Positions 1-12,472 of a stretch of 64,000 nt of DNA are shown here, piece by piece. This DNA comes from Ephemerocybe angulata (lineage: Eukaryota; Basidiomycota; Agaricomycetes; Agaricales; Psathyrellaceae), in NCBI GenBank assembly GCA_013368325.1, contig JAACJK010000110.1, positions 124,001 through 188,000 of the forward strand, in the 5' to 3' direction. The number at the start of each line of letters is the position of its first letter. Position 1 is the first letter of the stretch. The position numbers and the translations under genes are program-made. The notes under the pieces were generated by a model that had not been told where the DNA came from, searched no databases, and saw nothing but the letters and a program-made list of their open reading frames with translations.

Positions 1-3000
1 GTGGCGGGGACCCAAGCACTAGTGGCAGCCGCTACCGTCTTAAACGCGGATGTTCCTCCCTATCCATCGACAACGTCTGCTCAGCTTGCGGAAAAACCTT
101 CTCAGCCCCTCACTTCCTCTCCAGGCACCAGAAATTGCATTGCCCACAAACAACCAAGGAACTCGCTGTTCTAAGGGAAGAAGCTGAAGCGATACATCGG
201 AGCGAAAGTAAACGTCGACGCTTGGATGGTAGCACCGACCCGGAGGAGGGACAAAGAAACCCAGGTCTCTCGGATGTTTCCATGGGCGATTTCTATAGCT
301 CGGAGAATGGGTTCAGTCCAGCTATGGTCCCGGGAAACACAACTGTAAGCCCTTTTCTCGCGCATTCTTTCAAGTTTGGTAACCACTGGGGACTCCTGGC
401 TGATACTTATTTCTTCTCTGGATCAGAATGGTGCTTCGAGCGTGTTGATGCCTGAAGTGACCTCCCCCGGCGAAACGGATGCTACGCGCTCAGCAAACTA
501 TCCCACCACTATCCGTGCTCTGAGTACGCGATTTGGTCATTTTCCAGTCAATGGACACTAATTTAGCCAATAGCCACTGCTGAAAACCCCATGCGTGACG
601 AAGCCGCCGGTGGCCAGCCATCTGTATCTGGTAAGCCCCGGTTTAATCGACCTTACTACGATCTCTAGTGGTCTCATGTTGTTCCTGGTTTAGACGCAAG
701 TAACGCTCAACGCGTGTCGAGTGTCGCAGCGGGCGGCTCTCAATCGCCCAGATCCTCGTATAAGCCTACTCCAGACAAATTTGGATTGATGAAGCGTTAC
801 TTGTCGGCCATTCCTCCAACCCATGACCCCGACAAAGAATTAAAATCCGTCGATTTCTACGATTCTCCCAATCACCAAGAACAAACATCGAGCTCAGTCC
901 AGAATACGACTGCACAAGGGGTGGATGCCCCGCTGCGGACCTCTGAGGGGGGCGCCGGGCGAGGGGAGGGTGGGGCGGAAGGACGTCCGGAGCCGACTCT
1001 AGATGACCTCTTCGCCCCATTCCCGAACGTCTCGTCTTTTGAGCTCGGCGAATGGTTTTATAATCAGGGGCACCAGAAGTCTCTCAAAGACTTCAAGTCT
1101 CTCATCAGCATCATTACGAACCCAGATTTCTCGATTGCAGAGATCAAGAACACGAAGTGGACGCGAGTTTTCCAGGAGCTCGGGAAAAACAAGGAAGAAA
1201 TTGACATCAAGAGGTCTCAGTGGGTCGATGACGCAGGATGGAAGATCTCCGACGTCGAGATTGAAGTTCCCATTCACAATCGGATACCACGGGAAGAAGG
1301 CCGGGGCATCGAGAAGCACATTGCAGGTAAACTCTTCCATCGGAGCATCGTCTCGATCCTCGAGGAGAAGATTCGCAACGCTAGTGATTCTCGATTCTTT
1401 CATTACGACGGCCACGAACTACTTTGGAAGCCCGACAGCTCAGAGGATTCGCCCGAGTTCCGGGTACTCTCCGAGCTCTATCACTCCGACGCATTTCTGG
1501 AGGCCCAACGCGAGGTCAGAGAATCACCTCCGCCTGAAATCAAGGATTGCAAGTTTGAACGTGTTGTTGTGGGATGTTCATTCTGGTCCGATGCAACCCA
1601 TACGTCAGTCTTCTCCAAGACGAAGCTCTGGCCGCTGTATCTGCTATTTGCCAACGAATCCAAATATCGACGGACATCAGGCTTATCAGACCTCTGTAAT
1701 CACGTTGCATATTTTGACGCAGTGAGTAATACTTGTACCTTTCTATACATTTGGGCCATTGAAAACTAACGATACATGACTTTAAAGCTCTCTGACAGTT
1801 TCAAAGACTACATCACAGGGCGCACAGGGGGTAAAGTGCCCCCAAATGGGTTCATGGCGCACCTGAATAGGGAGTTCTTCCACGCCCAGTGGGAGTGCAT
1901 TCTAGACGACGATTTGTTGAAGGCGATTGTGGAAGGCATCGTGATCGAGTGCTCCGACGGCGTTTTCAGACGCTTCTTCATTCGATTTTTTACTTATTCA
2001 GCAGATTATCCTGAAAAGTACGTTCTGTAAACCCGACTTGTGCCTGCTAAACACCTTATAACATCTTCTCAGAGTTCTTATTGCCACTATCAAGACCCGC
2101 AGCGACTGTCCTTGCGTTAGATGCCTCGTGTCGAAGAAGAACCTCTCTCAGATGGGCACAGCTGACGATAAAGCCTTTAGAGAGGAAAATCCCCGCACTG
2201 ACACCGCAGAAAGACAGCAGAGCATTGCCGCCGCGAGAGAGGTGATTCGAAACGGGGCGGCCGTTATGGGAAAGCCGGTGGCACGCCTCTTAAGGCACTC
2301 CGATGTACCAACCGAAGTGCGTCGGCCCTGATTAGATTCTATGTAATGGGGACTGACTACCGAATGTAGAATGCGTTTACAAAGCGACTAGGCCACACAG
2401 GATTCGACATCTTTTCCTCATTGGTGGTTGATATGCTACATGAGTATGAAATTGGCGTTTTCAAGCACTGCTTTTTGCACCTTCTCCGCGTTCTCGAAGC
2501 CATATCTCCGGGGTCTACCCTTGTCCACGAACTCGACAGGAGGTGAGAACGATACTCGCTCCGTATTGACCTGAAGTGTCAGTCTGAACCGTTCTGCAGA
2601 TTTCGAATGGTTCCTACCTTCAATCAAACGATACGGAAGTTCTCGACAAATGTTTCGGAGCTTAAAAGACGAGCGGCTCGTGATTATGAGGACATTCTGC
2701 AGGTACGCGAACTCGCGATTACTTTCTTCTCTCCCCTTCACCCGTGCTGACCGTCAACTCGAACCTGATAGTGCGCTATTCCCGTATTCGACGGCCTCCT
2801 CCCCGAGCCACTTGGTACCATCGTTCTCGAGTTGCTTTACCTTAACGCTCGCTGGCATGCCCTCGCCAAGCTTCGGATGCAAACTGAAGCAACGGTCATT
2901 CTTCTTGAGATGACCACCGCTCAATTGGGGGACCAGTTTCGTCTCTTTTTGAGCGTCACAGCCAGCATCAAAACCATTGAATTACCTGCTGAAACGGAAC

Positions 3001-5348
3001 GGAGAAGGAAATCAGAGAAAGCCAAGGCCTTGAAGAAGTCATCCAAGGCGCCGAAGGAGCCGAAGAAGTCGAAGAAGTTGAAGAAGTCGAAGAATCCGGC
3101 CACGGATGCGTCAATCCCCGTTCCCACAACTGCGTATCGCATTATCGAGCTCCCTTCCGACGAACCCATCATGGGTGCTGGTGCTGGTCCCAGTATCGCT
3201 GCTGCCACTCCTACGACCACTGCTCCCCTAGCCAGGGCAACAAAATCCATCGCGGCGCCAGCTCCTTCCACCGATTCCTCGGCCGTCACGACTACTGTCA
3301 GCAATACTTTCCGAATAATCAACTTAGCCCCAGGGCAATCTACACGTCATTTAACCACGGGATCGACTGGTCCAGCTGAGAGTAGTGCGTCGACAGCGCC
3401 GATACCAGTCCCACCTTCCTCAACCTTAGCCACCGATCCCGATCTCACAACAGCGGCGAAAAGTACATTCAGGATCATTGAGTCCAGTGCTCCAGAACAT
3501 ACTCCAGCAAACATCGTCACGACAGCTTCAACTGGTATGACCACGGCTGAGCCTGGGAGTAACGCCGCGTCTCCCTCTAAGGCAGGGAAAGCTGGTAAGA
3601 CTAGCCAGCCGAAGGGGATGAACTTGTCGATCATCAAATTCCATGCCTTGGGGCATTATGCCCCCGACATTCGGAGGTTTGGTCCAACTGATCTGTACTC
3701 CACGGAGTGGGTGAGCGCCCTTCCTCTTGTGAATCCTTTTCCTAGAATGCTGATTATATGCGGGTCAGGGTGAGTTCTTTCATCGCTCACCTAAAGCGTG
3801 GACGAAGCGCACGTCGAGGAGATACCTTCGGAAGGAAATCACTCGCCATGAACGCAGGCGAATGCGGCTTCGGAAAGCAAAGTTCCGCATCCTCTTGGGA
3901 AGTAAGACTTCGTCGAAACTAGAAGAGTTCAAAGAGCAGCGCCTTGCTTCTCGCAACCCCGACATTCACCACTATATCAGCCATAGCAAGAAAAGCGGCA
4001 TCTGGTTAGGAACCTTCGCTCAGAATGGCCAACTCGCGAACGATCCCGCCTCTACTGTAAGCAGCAACTTTCCTTAAACTACATTCTACCCCGAACTGAC
4101 TCGGATTGAATCTTTCGAGCAGAACTTCATTCGCGAGCTCAAAAATCACCTTCTTCCACGATTCATCGCTGCTCAGCTACCTGGAATAACAAAACCCCAG
4201 GTCGAGGAGGTAATTCGAGTGGAGCAACTCGATTGGTCTAATGTGGTCTTGAAGAGCGATAAGCTCTATTCTCAGAAGATTATGCGGATCAAATACACCA
4301 CATACGAAGCTAGGCGAAATGAAGATGTCATCCACCTCGACACTGAGCAATCTAATGTCATGCTTTTACAGCCAGAATACTCCTATCACAGTGGTGACGA
4401 CTCTTCGACCCTAGCCCCGCACCCGTTCCGCTATGCGAAAGTCATTGGGATCCTTCATGCGGAAGTAGGATATGTTGGGGAAATGGGCCGGGATGGGGTT
4501 GAATACCGGTATCATCCGTTGGACGTTCTTTGGGTTCGATGGTACCGACCGCTGGTAGCACCAGCTGGTAGCAAGTTGGAGCTTGATAAGGCGGAACTGC
4601 TTCCTATCGACTCCCCGGGCTCACATAGCTTTGTGGATCCCTTGGACGTTCTCCGTGCATGTCATATCATACCCCAATTTCGCCTCGGGCGGAGACATGC
4701 TAACGGCATTGGAAAATCGCTGTTGGCGCGGGATGGATTAGACTGGAACGCATACTACATTGGCCGGTAAGCATCACCATCTTCGAGAGAGTACTCTCAT
4801 TAATCACATATTGCTATGGGCTGTTTTTTAGGTTTGTCGACCGCGATATGTTCATGCGATATGAATGGGGCCTAGCAGTCGGCCATTCCTACACTCACAA
4901 GGACGCCGTTGCCATTAACCAGAAGATTATATCCCAATCCAAGTCATCACTACAGAGCGCCGGGACACCCCGGACTCACACCCCCAACGGTTTTGACATA
5001 TCGCAGGATCGTCGAGCCGCCAGCGACTCAGAGGTTGCAGCTGCGAGTCATGACCGCACCGCCAACACCTCAGCGGCGCATCCATCGCCTCGCCAGCAGA
5101 ATCTCCAGGCAAGAGAAGATAACTTGAACTTGAACGCCGAAAGTCAGGACCAACTCCAGGTAGTCGGGGCTCACGACGAAGTCGTCGGTGCTGAAGGGGA
5201 GGACGGTCGTGACTTGGAAGGGGAGGATGATTCAGACTCGGACGAACGATCAGAGAGTGCCAGCTCGGATTCAGATAGTGGGGACAGCCAATGGACTACG
5301 GGATACGACTCAGAAGACGGGAGGGAGGCTGCGTTGTATGGGGATTAA
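1..5348 (+). CDS. Plavaka-family DNA transposase with N-terminal C2H2 zinc finger, 5' end outside the window
   Basis: This is a cut-and-paste transposase of the Plavaka group (CACTA-like elements common in basidiomycetes). The frame is open from the first bases. It starts with a C-x2-C-x12-H-x3-H zinc finger (about 75-145), likely for DNA recognition. The core follows over several exons: FGLMKRYLSAIPP near 780, LYLLFANESKYRRTSG near 1640-1680, HVAYFDALSDSFKDYI across an intron at about 1722-1789, a Cys-rich CPCVRCLV segment near 2110, KFHALGHYAPDIRRFG near 3640, and FVDRDMFMRYEWGLAVGH near 4840, ending in an acidic Ser/Asp-rich tail. Introns with GT/AG ends lie for example near 330-422, 2023-2072, 2329-2369, 3709-3769 and 4768-4831. 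I saw no stop inside the joined core, so it may still encode protein. The exon joins between 450 and 720 are uncertain. The element's terminal repeats were not identified. Family assignment is strong; activity is not shown. Confidence 0.85.
2995..3600 (+). repeat. Low-complexity linker in the transposase with a Lys-rich block and three FRII-type repeats
   Basis: Inside the transposase coding region a Lys/Ala/Ser-rich block (about 3000-3100) is followed by roughly 150 residues rich in Thr, Ala, Ser and Pro. A short motif recurs three times at about 55-residue spacing: TAYRIIELPSDE (near 3130), NTFRIINLAPGQ (near 3305) and STFRIIESSAPEH (near 3460). It sits between the segment ending LGDQFRLFLSVTAS and the conserved KFHALGHYAPDI segment, a position where Plavaka proteins vary in length. 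The repeats look like an internal expansion. Their function is unknown. Confidence 0.7.
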
Positions 5349-6525
5349 ACAAACATCCGCCGCTTCTTCGACATGAAGTTGTGGCTTCAGGCCTGCCCAC
5401 ACGAGTTACGACTGCGTCATTTACCAATTTGACTGCATCGGTGGGGAGGTACTCCGGTGGCCTGGCGCATAACGCTGTCCTCAACAGTTCACTGCACTGT
5501 TAGGCGCCTATTTGCGCGTGCTTGCCGGCGCCTTTGGTGCTTAGTCAGCCCTTCGACCTTAGGGTCACGAAGAAGACGACTCGGACTCTTCAGCTTCGTC
5601 CTACTACTATAGTATGCACCCACGGGGGGTCCCATTTGCTACAGCGCTCATTGTGGAGAGAATCTACCAGTATGTACTTCCCTAAACTTCGTATTACAGA
5701 CCAGTGTCCTCTGGCAGGCTACTAAGACGGTTTCATCCGAATCATTAAAACGCTCTTAGGCTACTCGCATCATGATATCGACCGCCGGTTCCGACTCGAC
5801 CCTGCCAGTTGATTCAATGGCGGCATTACCCCCTGCACCGTGACTGGTGCCATTTAATCATACGAGGATAGTAGTACAGGTGCCAGGCAGTGCTTGGCAG
5901 AAGTGACAACTTCACTTCAGCCAGCCTGATGTCGGACGTGCCAGGACCGTCAGCTCAGGGTGGCAATGGCAGGTCCAACTCGAACGCCGCCGCCGCCTCC
6001 CGGCGCTCACCAGAGCGGCAGTGCTGACTCCTCGTCTCAGCAGCCACTGAGACTCCCGACTCCGGTCAAACTCTCCACAGAACCATCATCATCGAGTCAG
6101 CAGTGTGCATCTGCCAACTGACACCCTGACTCTGAGCGATGGGAAACGATACCAGTCCCGGGCCAAAATAACATGAATCCAGGGTCCAATCATCCGTGTC
6201 GGAGTTCGCAGGTGAGAGGTTTCAAACCTCATTACAACTTGAGTAGTATTTAATGGACTGGCAGCGTCAACTTTTGAACTCCAAATTGAAGCCATCAATC
6301 CACCGTAACAACTTGAGCGTTCCACCGACTCCGAGCAGCCATACCGTTGCACCGCAGACTCTCTCGACTAGTATACACAACTTAAAAGGTCAGCCGGCGC
6401 ATGCACAATGGCGAATTTTCTTCCCGAGTCCGAATATTCGAGAATTTATCTGACCACGACGTGTCTTTCCCACCAGCAGCCTCCGACTCGTCCCCACTAC
6501 TTCTTCTTCAACTTTCATCATCCGA
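5349..6525. other. Gene-poor spacer 3' of the transposase
   Basis: There is no convincing gene here. The frames are short and unrelated to known families. Sequence around 5930-6500 is rich in GACTC/CAGC words and turns pyrimidine-rich before the next ATG, as in basidiomycete promoters. The right end of the transposon should lie here, but I could not identify a terminal inverted repeat with certainty. Confidence 0.5.
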
Positions 6526-7674
6526 ATGTCGATGCCTGCTTGCTGCGAATCCCCACCGCCCGCTGCCAGGCGCGGCCGTGGGGCTGCTCGTACCGCCGCG
6601 AATGCGACTACTAGTAGCAACAACATGTCGTCCAGCTCTGACGGTATCGACCAGTCAAGGTCAGTGACCGTCAGCCACGAGCCTCTGCGTCTTGAAGATG
6701 GTCCTAATATATATGATTACTATTTTAGTGTCATGGCGACCCCAAACGACTCCACGGACAACGGATCCCTCGACGCCAACATCCGACGAGTCCGTAGGTT
6801 CGAAGAGACCCGCGAGGGCTTCACCCACCTGATGAAGATCCGGTCGCTCATCGAATCCCGCCCTCAAATTACAGTCCTGCTAATGGACCGTGCCGACGCC
6901 CTCGATTTGAAGAGTTCTGCTCAGCATTTCCGTAACGGCAAGGCAGGCTACATGGCTATGGAGCACTACGGTATCAACAAGACCATCGTCGTCTATGGTA
7001 ATTCTCAACAGGATTGGGAGGAGATCCTCCGAGTGGTGGAAGTCCGAGTTCGATCCCGTCGCCTTCTCACTTCCACTGCCAGCGCCAACGACCCCGCCGG
7101 TAACATCACCCACTCCGCCTCTTCGAAGCCAGGCACGGAGGGTGCCAGTGACGGTAGTGCTCACAGTTCAGTGAACCCACCCCAGGCTGGCGCGGACGCC
7201 GGCCCAGCGACCACCGTGGTGTCAACGATAATTATCCTCGCTGCGCTTTGGGTATGCCACGGCGGTATGTGAATTTGCTTTCAAAGCTAAGGTTCCGTTC
7301 AAGTATACTGATGCCAGTGGTGGCTCGTCCAATAGATCCTCTTGGTTCTGTGTTTAAGCTATTCTCCTTCATGTTCACATGCGGTTTATTTTTATGCAAG
7401 CTCCTCGCTCACACCGCTATCAGAGCACTTGATTGGGTGACACCTTCGCAAATTGTCATGGACTGCAAGCTTGCAATTCGAGCTTTGTCTCTTCGCGCCA
7501 ACGCCAAGCTTCACGTTGCGATGCAATGTGCCATTGATGTTGCCATGAATTGGCTCGAGAAGTACCGCGATGGTGAGTCGATTTCAATGGTTACTCAGTC
7601 AGGAAAGCTCTTTGCTGATTGTGATGCCCTCGTTTGTAGACTCCGCCGCCACTGATGTGGCTATGGCCTTGTGA
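6526..7674 (+). CDS. Unrecognised small protein with two hydrophobic segments, three exons
   Basis: I do not recognise this family. The ATG at 6526 opens a 248-codon frame. Introns at 7265-7335 (an alternative acceptor at 7316 also keeps frame) and 7573-7639 extend the protein to a stop at 7672-7674. The N-terminal part is Pro/Arg/Ser-rich. The middle, with segments such as FEETREGFTHLMKIRSL and ITVLLMDRADALDL, looks globular and mixed alpha/beta. The sequence TTVVSTIIILAALW is a probable membrane segment, and the second exon adds another hydrophobic run, FKLFSFMFTCGLFLCKLL. A membrane protein is therefore likely, but its role cannot be read from the sequence. It lies alone in an accessory stretch beside the transposon. 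An upstream exon is possible. Confidence 0.5.
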
Positions 7675-8394
7675 TGGCCTCAAGTTCTGCTCAGATATAG
7701 CGTTATTTCTGCGGCCTTTAAACTGCCTCTCAGTTCTGTCTCTCGAGAGGCGTGCCTACATTCCCCGCTGCAATCATTTTTCTACTACTAGAAGACTCAA
7801 TGTGTAGGACTGGCCAGTCGTGCGCGTGCTTCCTTTCAATTTCACCTCTCCAAGGTCACCTTTCGGGCCCACTTCGGCCCTTCATATTTAGTTCGAAATG
7901 TTGTTGATACCGTCTGTATGTCCGTCCCTATTTATACGATCTCATGTCATCACACAGTAATTTATTCTGCGCACGCGACCGATCTCACGGAAATGAGAAT
8001 CCCAGCTCGTGCACGAGCCCTGGCGCATGAGAGGCAGAAAACTTGAAGGGGTTGGTCCGAGTCCAGGACCTTCAACGAGTCCGAAAGCCGGGTGCTATGC
8101 ACCCTATGCCTGAAGGGTACATACCAGCCAGAGGCAGTTCGAACATTTTGCGGGTTGTGCAATCAACCATGTCCATTGCTCTAAATGATTCGAAGCCTGA
8201 AGGTTGCCAGTGTGTCAGAGCTTCAGTCCCAGTATCTGTAATGCGGTCGATAGCGCTAAGATCACAAGTAAGCCGCATGGAAAGGTCGCGTGGAACCTGA
8301 TAAACCATTAAGGAATATCTTCCCCAAATACCCCAATTTGTCCGGGCTCATGGATTCATTGCACAAATTCGTAGCATTTCTAACGTGCGCACCC

Positions 8395-8435
8395 ACCAGG
8401 TCTACCAGGTCTACCAGGTCTGCCAGATATACCAG
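8395..8435. repeat. 9-bp tandem repeat, unit taccaggtc
   Basis: About four and a half head-to-tail copies of a 9-bp unit (accaggtct and degenerate variants) lie in non-coding DNA. Confidence 0.8.
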
Positions 8436-8504
8436 ACTGATGGTATCATATAATTGCAGATCTGCGATGACAGAGTTGGATAATCGGTTGCCAGGATGGC
8501 GTGT

Positions 8505-8570
8505 TGCGCAATTCTTGTTGAGAATGATAATTGTTTATAATACAAGATAATCATTCTGAAGAATTGCACA
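8505..8570. repeat. Imperfect palindrome, about 24-bp arms around a short AT-rich loop
   Basis: The left arm begins tgcgcaattctt and contains agaatgat. The right arm contains atcattct and ends gaattgcaca, so the two arms pair with few mismatches around an AT-rich centre. It could be a remnant of a small foldback element or a cruciform-forming site. No flanking target duplication was established. Confidence 0.6.
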
Positions 8571-8874
8571 CCCTTATCAACTCTATCTTGTTATATCCGA
8601 GACCAAGAAATTCCGTGATGTAATTGATGTAATCGAATGATCCCGTGCTCCTTTTGAGACTACACCGAGCAGGAGCCAGCCAAACTTTACCGCAACCCTT
8701 GCTCCAGCGCTGTCCAAGCCGATGTAACTCTCTTATCTACCCTTTGCCCGTTTCCTTCCTTTCCGTCTTCTTCCCATCTGCTTCGTTCCTGCTCCCTCTG
8801 ACCTTCAACAGGCCACAAACATACCGTATCGCTCGCAGCGGGGTCTACCCTGCCAGGCTCCAACCTCGTGCGCT

Positions 8875-11800
8875 ATGAGCGAGGCACAGTATGAAATCGA
8901 TAACGACGATAATCTCTTCAGCTTCGACCCGTATGACATGCTGTCAAGCACCAGCAGTGGGGGGCGTGCACGGGCGCAGGTCGAGGCCACGAGCAGACTG
9001 ACACCTGCTCTATCCATGCCTTCTCATGATACCCCTTTCACATCTGAGGAGCTGGACGGGATGGCCCCTGCTTCAAGTCCAACCCGCGATAAAGGCAAAC
9101 AAGTATCGATGCCTATGCCCATACGCCCGCCAGGGAGCATCCATGACATCTTCGATGTTTCCCCACTGGACCCAGGAGCTTTCGTCCTGGCTCCGTCCAG
9201 CTTCACCCCGTCCAATTTCTCTTCATTTACCTCATCTTCCTTCACATTCTCGTCCCCCGGCTCATCTACAGGCAGCTACCAGCCTTTCGCGTCCCCCACC
9301 TTTTCGGAAGTGATGTCCTTGGGGTATCAAGACCAGGCTTCCTCCCCTTCCGCCTTTTCGAGCACCTTTTCGGGCAAGGGCAAAGGGCGAGAGCTACCCC
9401 CAACGCTCCCTCCCCTCGCGTTGGACTCGACGGAGCTCGGTGACGATGACGTATGGATGAACTTCGATTCTACCCAGTTCTCAGGCCCTTCGTCTCTCAA
9501 TAGTCCAGGACCGTTCAGTGCCGTGTCCGAGCCGACGACAGGCACGCCTTCGTCAGCATGTGTCCCCCCTTCATCTCCGTCAACCTCTGTAGCGGAAACA
9601 GAAGCAGCGTTGCAAAGTAATGAAAGTAGACTCGACATCCTAATGCGGACTAGATCGCTTTCCAGCTTATCCATCGACTCGAGCACGTCTGCTACAACGG
9701 TGAACCCAAAGTCGAAGACGCGTAACATTGCACGTAAATTATTCTTTGGTAGGAAGGCGGATGCAGGCAGCACCAGGCCGGATACACCGAGTGGAATCTC
9801 TGCTGCAATGTCGAGCGAAGTGGCCGAGGCGATCCAGGTCCCGATGGCCATAGCAGCCGGCAATGTTCCGCGACAATGGTACACGGCGCCAAAGGCCACT
9901 GAAGCCACCGCCATCATTTCGCGCCCTCCCCCGCCAATTCCAATCCTCGCGCTAGAGTCGGCTATCACGTACCCAGCGCGCCGAGGGATTCTGAGGCATA
10001 AAGGACGCTCACATTCTTCCCCTCTACCATTTTCTGCGCTCGATGTTGTTCCCGTCACGTCGACAGACATCTTCGAACCCTTGCCCCTGCGCATCAAGAA
10101 CTATTTCGATGACATCCTTCCTAGAGAACTTCGTCTCCGCATATTGGGTTCGCTTATACAGGTACACATAGACGCCCACGAACGGATGGTCAAGAGCGGC
10201 CGGTGGTCGGTGAACAGAGCCTCAGCCTCTCGTAACAAATGGGTTGGAAAAGACAAGGGCATTAGAGAATTAATCAAACTTAGCAGAGTATGTCCTAATC
10301 ATCTTCGCCTCCGCCGTGCGTATCTAAACTAACGGTATCTCTTTGAAACTAAGGTTTCAAGATCTTGGCGCTCTATGGTGTTCGATGGCCAGCTTTGGGT
10401 AGATGTCAATCTGCGATCGTTCCCTGGACTTCCTGAAGATGTCTTAATGCGCCTCACCGAAGCTGCCGGGCCTTTCATCCGGTCACTGAATATGACGGGG
10501 GTCGCCAGTCTCGACGCGGAGAGACTCTTAGATGTCGCCAGCAATCTTTGCCTCATGTCGCCGCAGGAGTCGCTCTCATTCACCCAACTCACCTCGGTAA
10601 ACCTTCATGGTTGCACTGGATTAACCACTCGGTCTCTTCACCACCTTCTCATCCGTTCTCGGTCCTTGACGAAGCTCAACGTGAAAGGGCTTGGAGCAGT
10701 CACGAACACAACTTGCGAGATTCTTGCTACGTACTGCCCGGACCTCGCGTCGCTCAACATGAGCCGCTGCATGAACATGGACGCCGACGGTATCCATTAC
10801 ATGGCCTCCGCTGCTCTCGCGCGCGGAGAACATCTCCAGCTCAAGGAACTCCGCGTCTGTGGGCTCAAACATACCACGGACGAGATGATGGCCGCGCTTG
10901 GGAAAGCAGCCCCATATCTCGAAGTCCTGGACCTCAGTTACGCGCGCCGCCTGCACAACTCCGCGCTCGAGGCCTTTGTCGCGTGCAAAGGGCCCGGCAT
11001 CGGGGCACCCGACGGAGTGGACACCGTCCTCATCTCTGCGTGGGATCTGGGACGCGAAGTGGATTCCGACGCGCCCTACTTCCGCCGCCGAGTTACTCGG
11101 CTCAGGCATCTGAACCTTTCGTTCTGCATCCTCTTGACGGACACGGCGTGTGCGAACTTGTCGTATTCGGTGCCAAGGTTGGAGTTTTTTGAGATGGCGG
11201 GGATCGGTGCGGGGTTGAGGGACGCGGGGCTCATTCGGCTGTTTGAGCAGACTCCGTATATCAGGAGGGTGGACTTGGAGGATGCGGTGGACATCGGGGA
11301 TACGGTACTGGCGGCACTGACACCCCCTGCCCTGGCGGAGGAGGCGGATGTAGTCTCGCCCGAGCCGTCTGCAGCTGCCAAGCGCACGTTGTCGAAGGAG
11401 GCTGCTGCGTCTCCGCCGCAGACAGGCCATGCACTGCAGTTCCTCAACGTTTCATCGTGTCTCAATGTCACTGACTTGGGGATGTTGCCCCTCGTCCGCC
11501 GGTGCCCGAAGTTGACTGTCCTTGAGGCGGATGGGACGAGGATGGGCGGTACTCTCTTCCGAGAGTTCATTCGACTAAGCAGGGAGCGCCAGGCGGTCAA
11601 TGCCAAGATCGTTGCTGTGGATTGTCGGGGTATAGGCGAGCACCTAGTGAAAGAGGTGTCTGAATCTACGCGCCCACGGCTTGGGTGGCGTTCCTACCTC
11701 TCTCGCAGGTTGTACTATCTGGACGGGCGGGATGGTAACGAGGAGGATTTGAAGATTGGGCAGGACGAGTGTGACGAGAAGCGGGTTGTGGTTAAGACGT

Positions 11801-12036
11801 TTTATTCGTGGCAGACGGTGGATGCGGTGAAGGCGAATAGGGAGAAGCGGAAGGCGAAGGCGGCGGGGAGTTCATCGAGTGGAGGCAAGAGGGGGAGGGA
11901 TGTAGATTGGGATGAGTTGCCTGGGAGAGGGGGCAGGATGAGGTGGTGGTCTCCTGGTGGGAGGAGGGGTTCGGCGTCGGGGCGAACGTCGCCTTTGGCG
12001 ATGGCTGAGATGAATGAGGGGTGTAGAGCGATGTAA
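8875..12036 (+). CDS. F-box and leucine-rich-repeat protein (1,030 aa)
   Basis: This is a probable substrate receptor of an SCF (Skp1-cullin-F-box) ubiquitin ligase. Two exons (8875-10287 and 10354-12036) are joined at a phase-0 intron. The first 400 residues are Ser/Pro-rich and probably disordered. Near residues 405-475 there is an F-box, with ILPRELRLRILGSLI and the closing LSRVSRSWRSM spanning the intron. Leucine-rich repeats of the Cys-containing (AMN1/FBXL) type follow, for example LTSVNLHGCTGLTTRSL, LASLNMSRCMNMDADGI and LQFLNVSSCLNVTDLGM. The C-terminus is Lys/Arg/Gly-rich. The start is the first ATG after a C/T-rich leader. The exact yeast orthologue is uncertain (GRR1, AMN1 and others share this layout), so I give no symbol. 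Confidence 0.85.
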
Positions 12037-12472
12037 GGTGAATGGTCTTCTTCCAACTCACAAACTGTATAGTATTTCTGCTCCTTCGCTTTGATTTCTT
12101 GTGTGTATTTCTGTATATTTCCCCTGCTTGCAGCGCTTGTCTATTTGCTTTCTTTTGGGCCTTTGGAATCATGGTCTTTGTACTTGTATTGTATCTATCA
12201 TCCCACTTCCGTTCACTTCACGACTTCTGTACAATACCGCCCCTCCGTTTCTCGCCCTTCCTTCCTTCCCAACTCATGTATCAATTGCTGTCCTCCTCGT
12301 CCATGCCCATAGGAACAAGGATATTATCATTATCTTTACGATGTACTTTTTACGATTTTTGCTCCTTTATATGTGTGTGTGTACTGTGAATCTCCAAAGA
12401 TGAAGACCTCGTGTAACAGTAGTAGCCGTAGCTAGAGAGTGGTGTGGATATAAGACGATGGTGTACTCAACG
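12037..12472. other. Shared 3' region of two convergent genes
   Basis: The stretch lies between the stop of the F-box gene (+) and the stop of the Rrp47 gene (-). It is T-rich on the + strand, with several TTGTAT/TATTT words suited to 3' UTRs and poly(A) signals. No gene seen. Confidence 0.5.

Larger units (their letters stand above)
7675..8874. other. 1.2-kb spacer with small repeats
   Basis: No gene was recognised. It contains a 9-bp tandem repeat (8395-8435) and an imperfect palindrome (8505-8570), listed separately. From about 8700 the sequence becomes C/T-rich up to the ATG at 8875, which fits a promoter and 5' UTR of the F-box gene. Confidence 0.5.

Noticed and set aside
5349..6525. 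Terminal inverted repeat of the Plavaka element
   Set aside because: Several CACTG-like words occur, but without the left end of the element no matching pair or target duplication could be shown.
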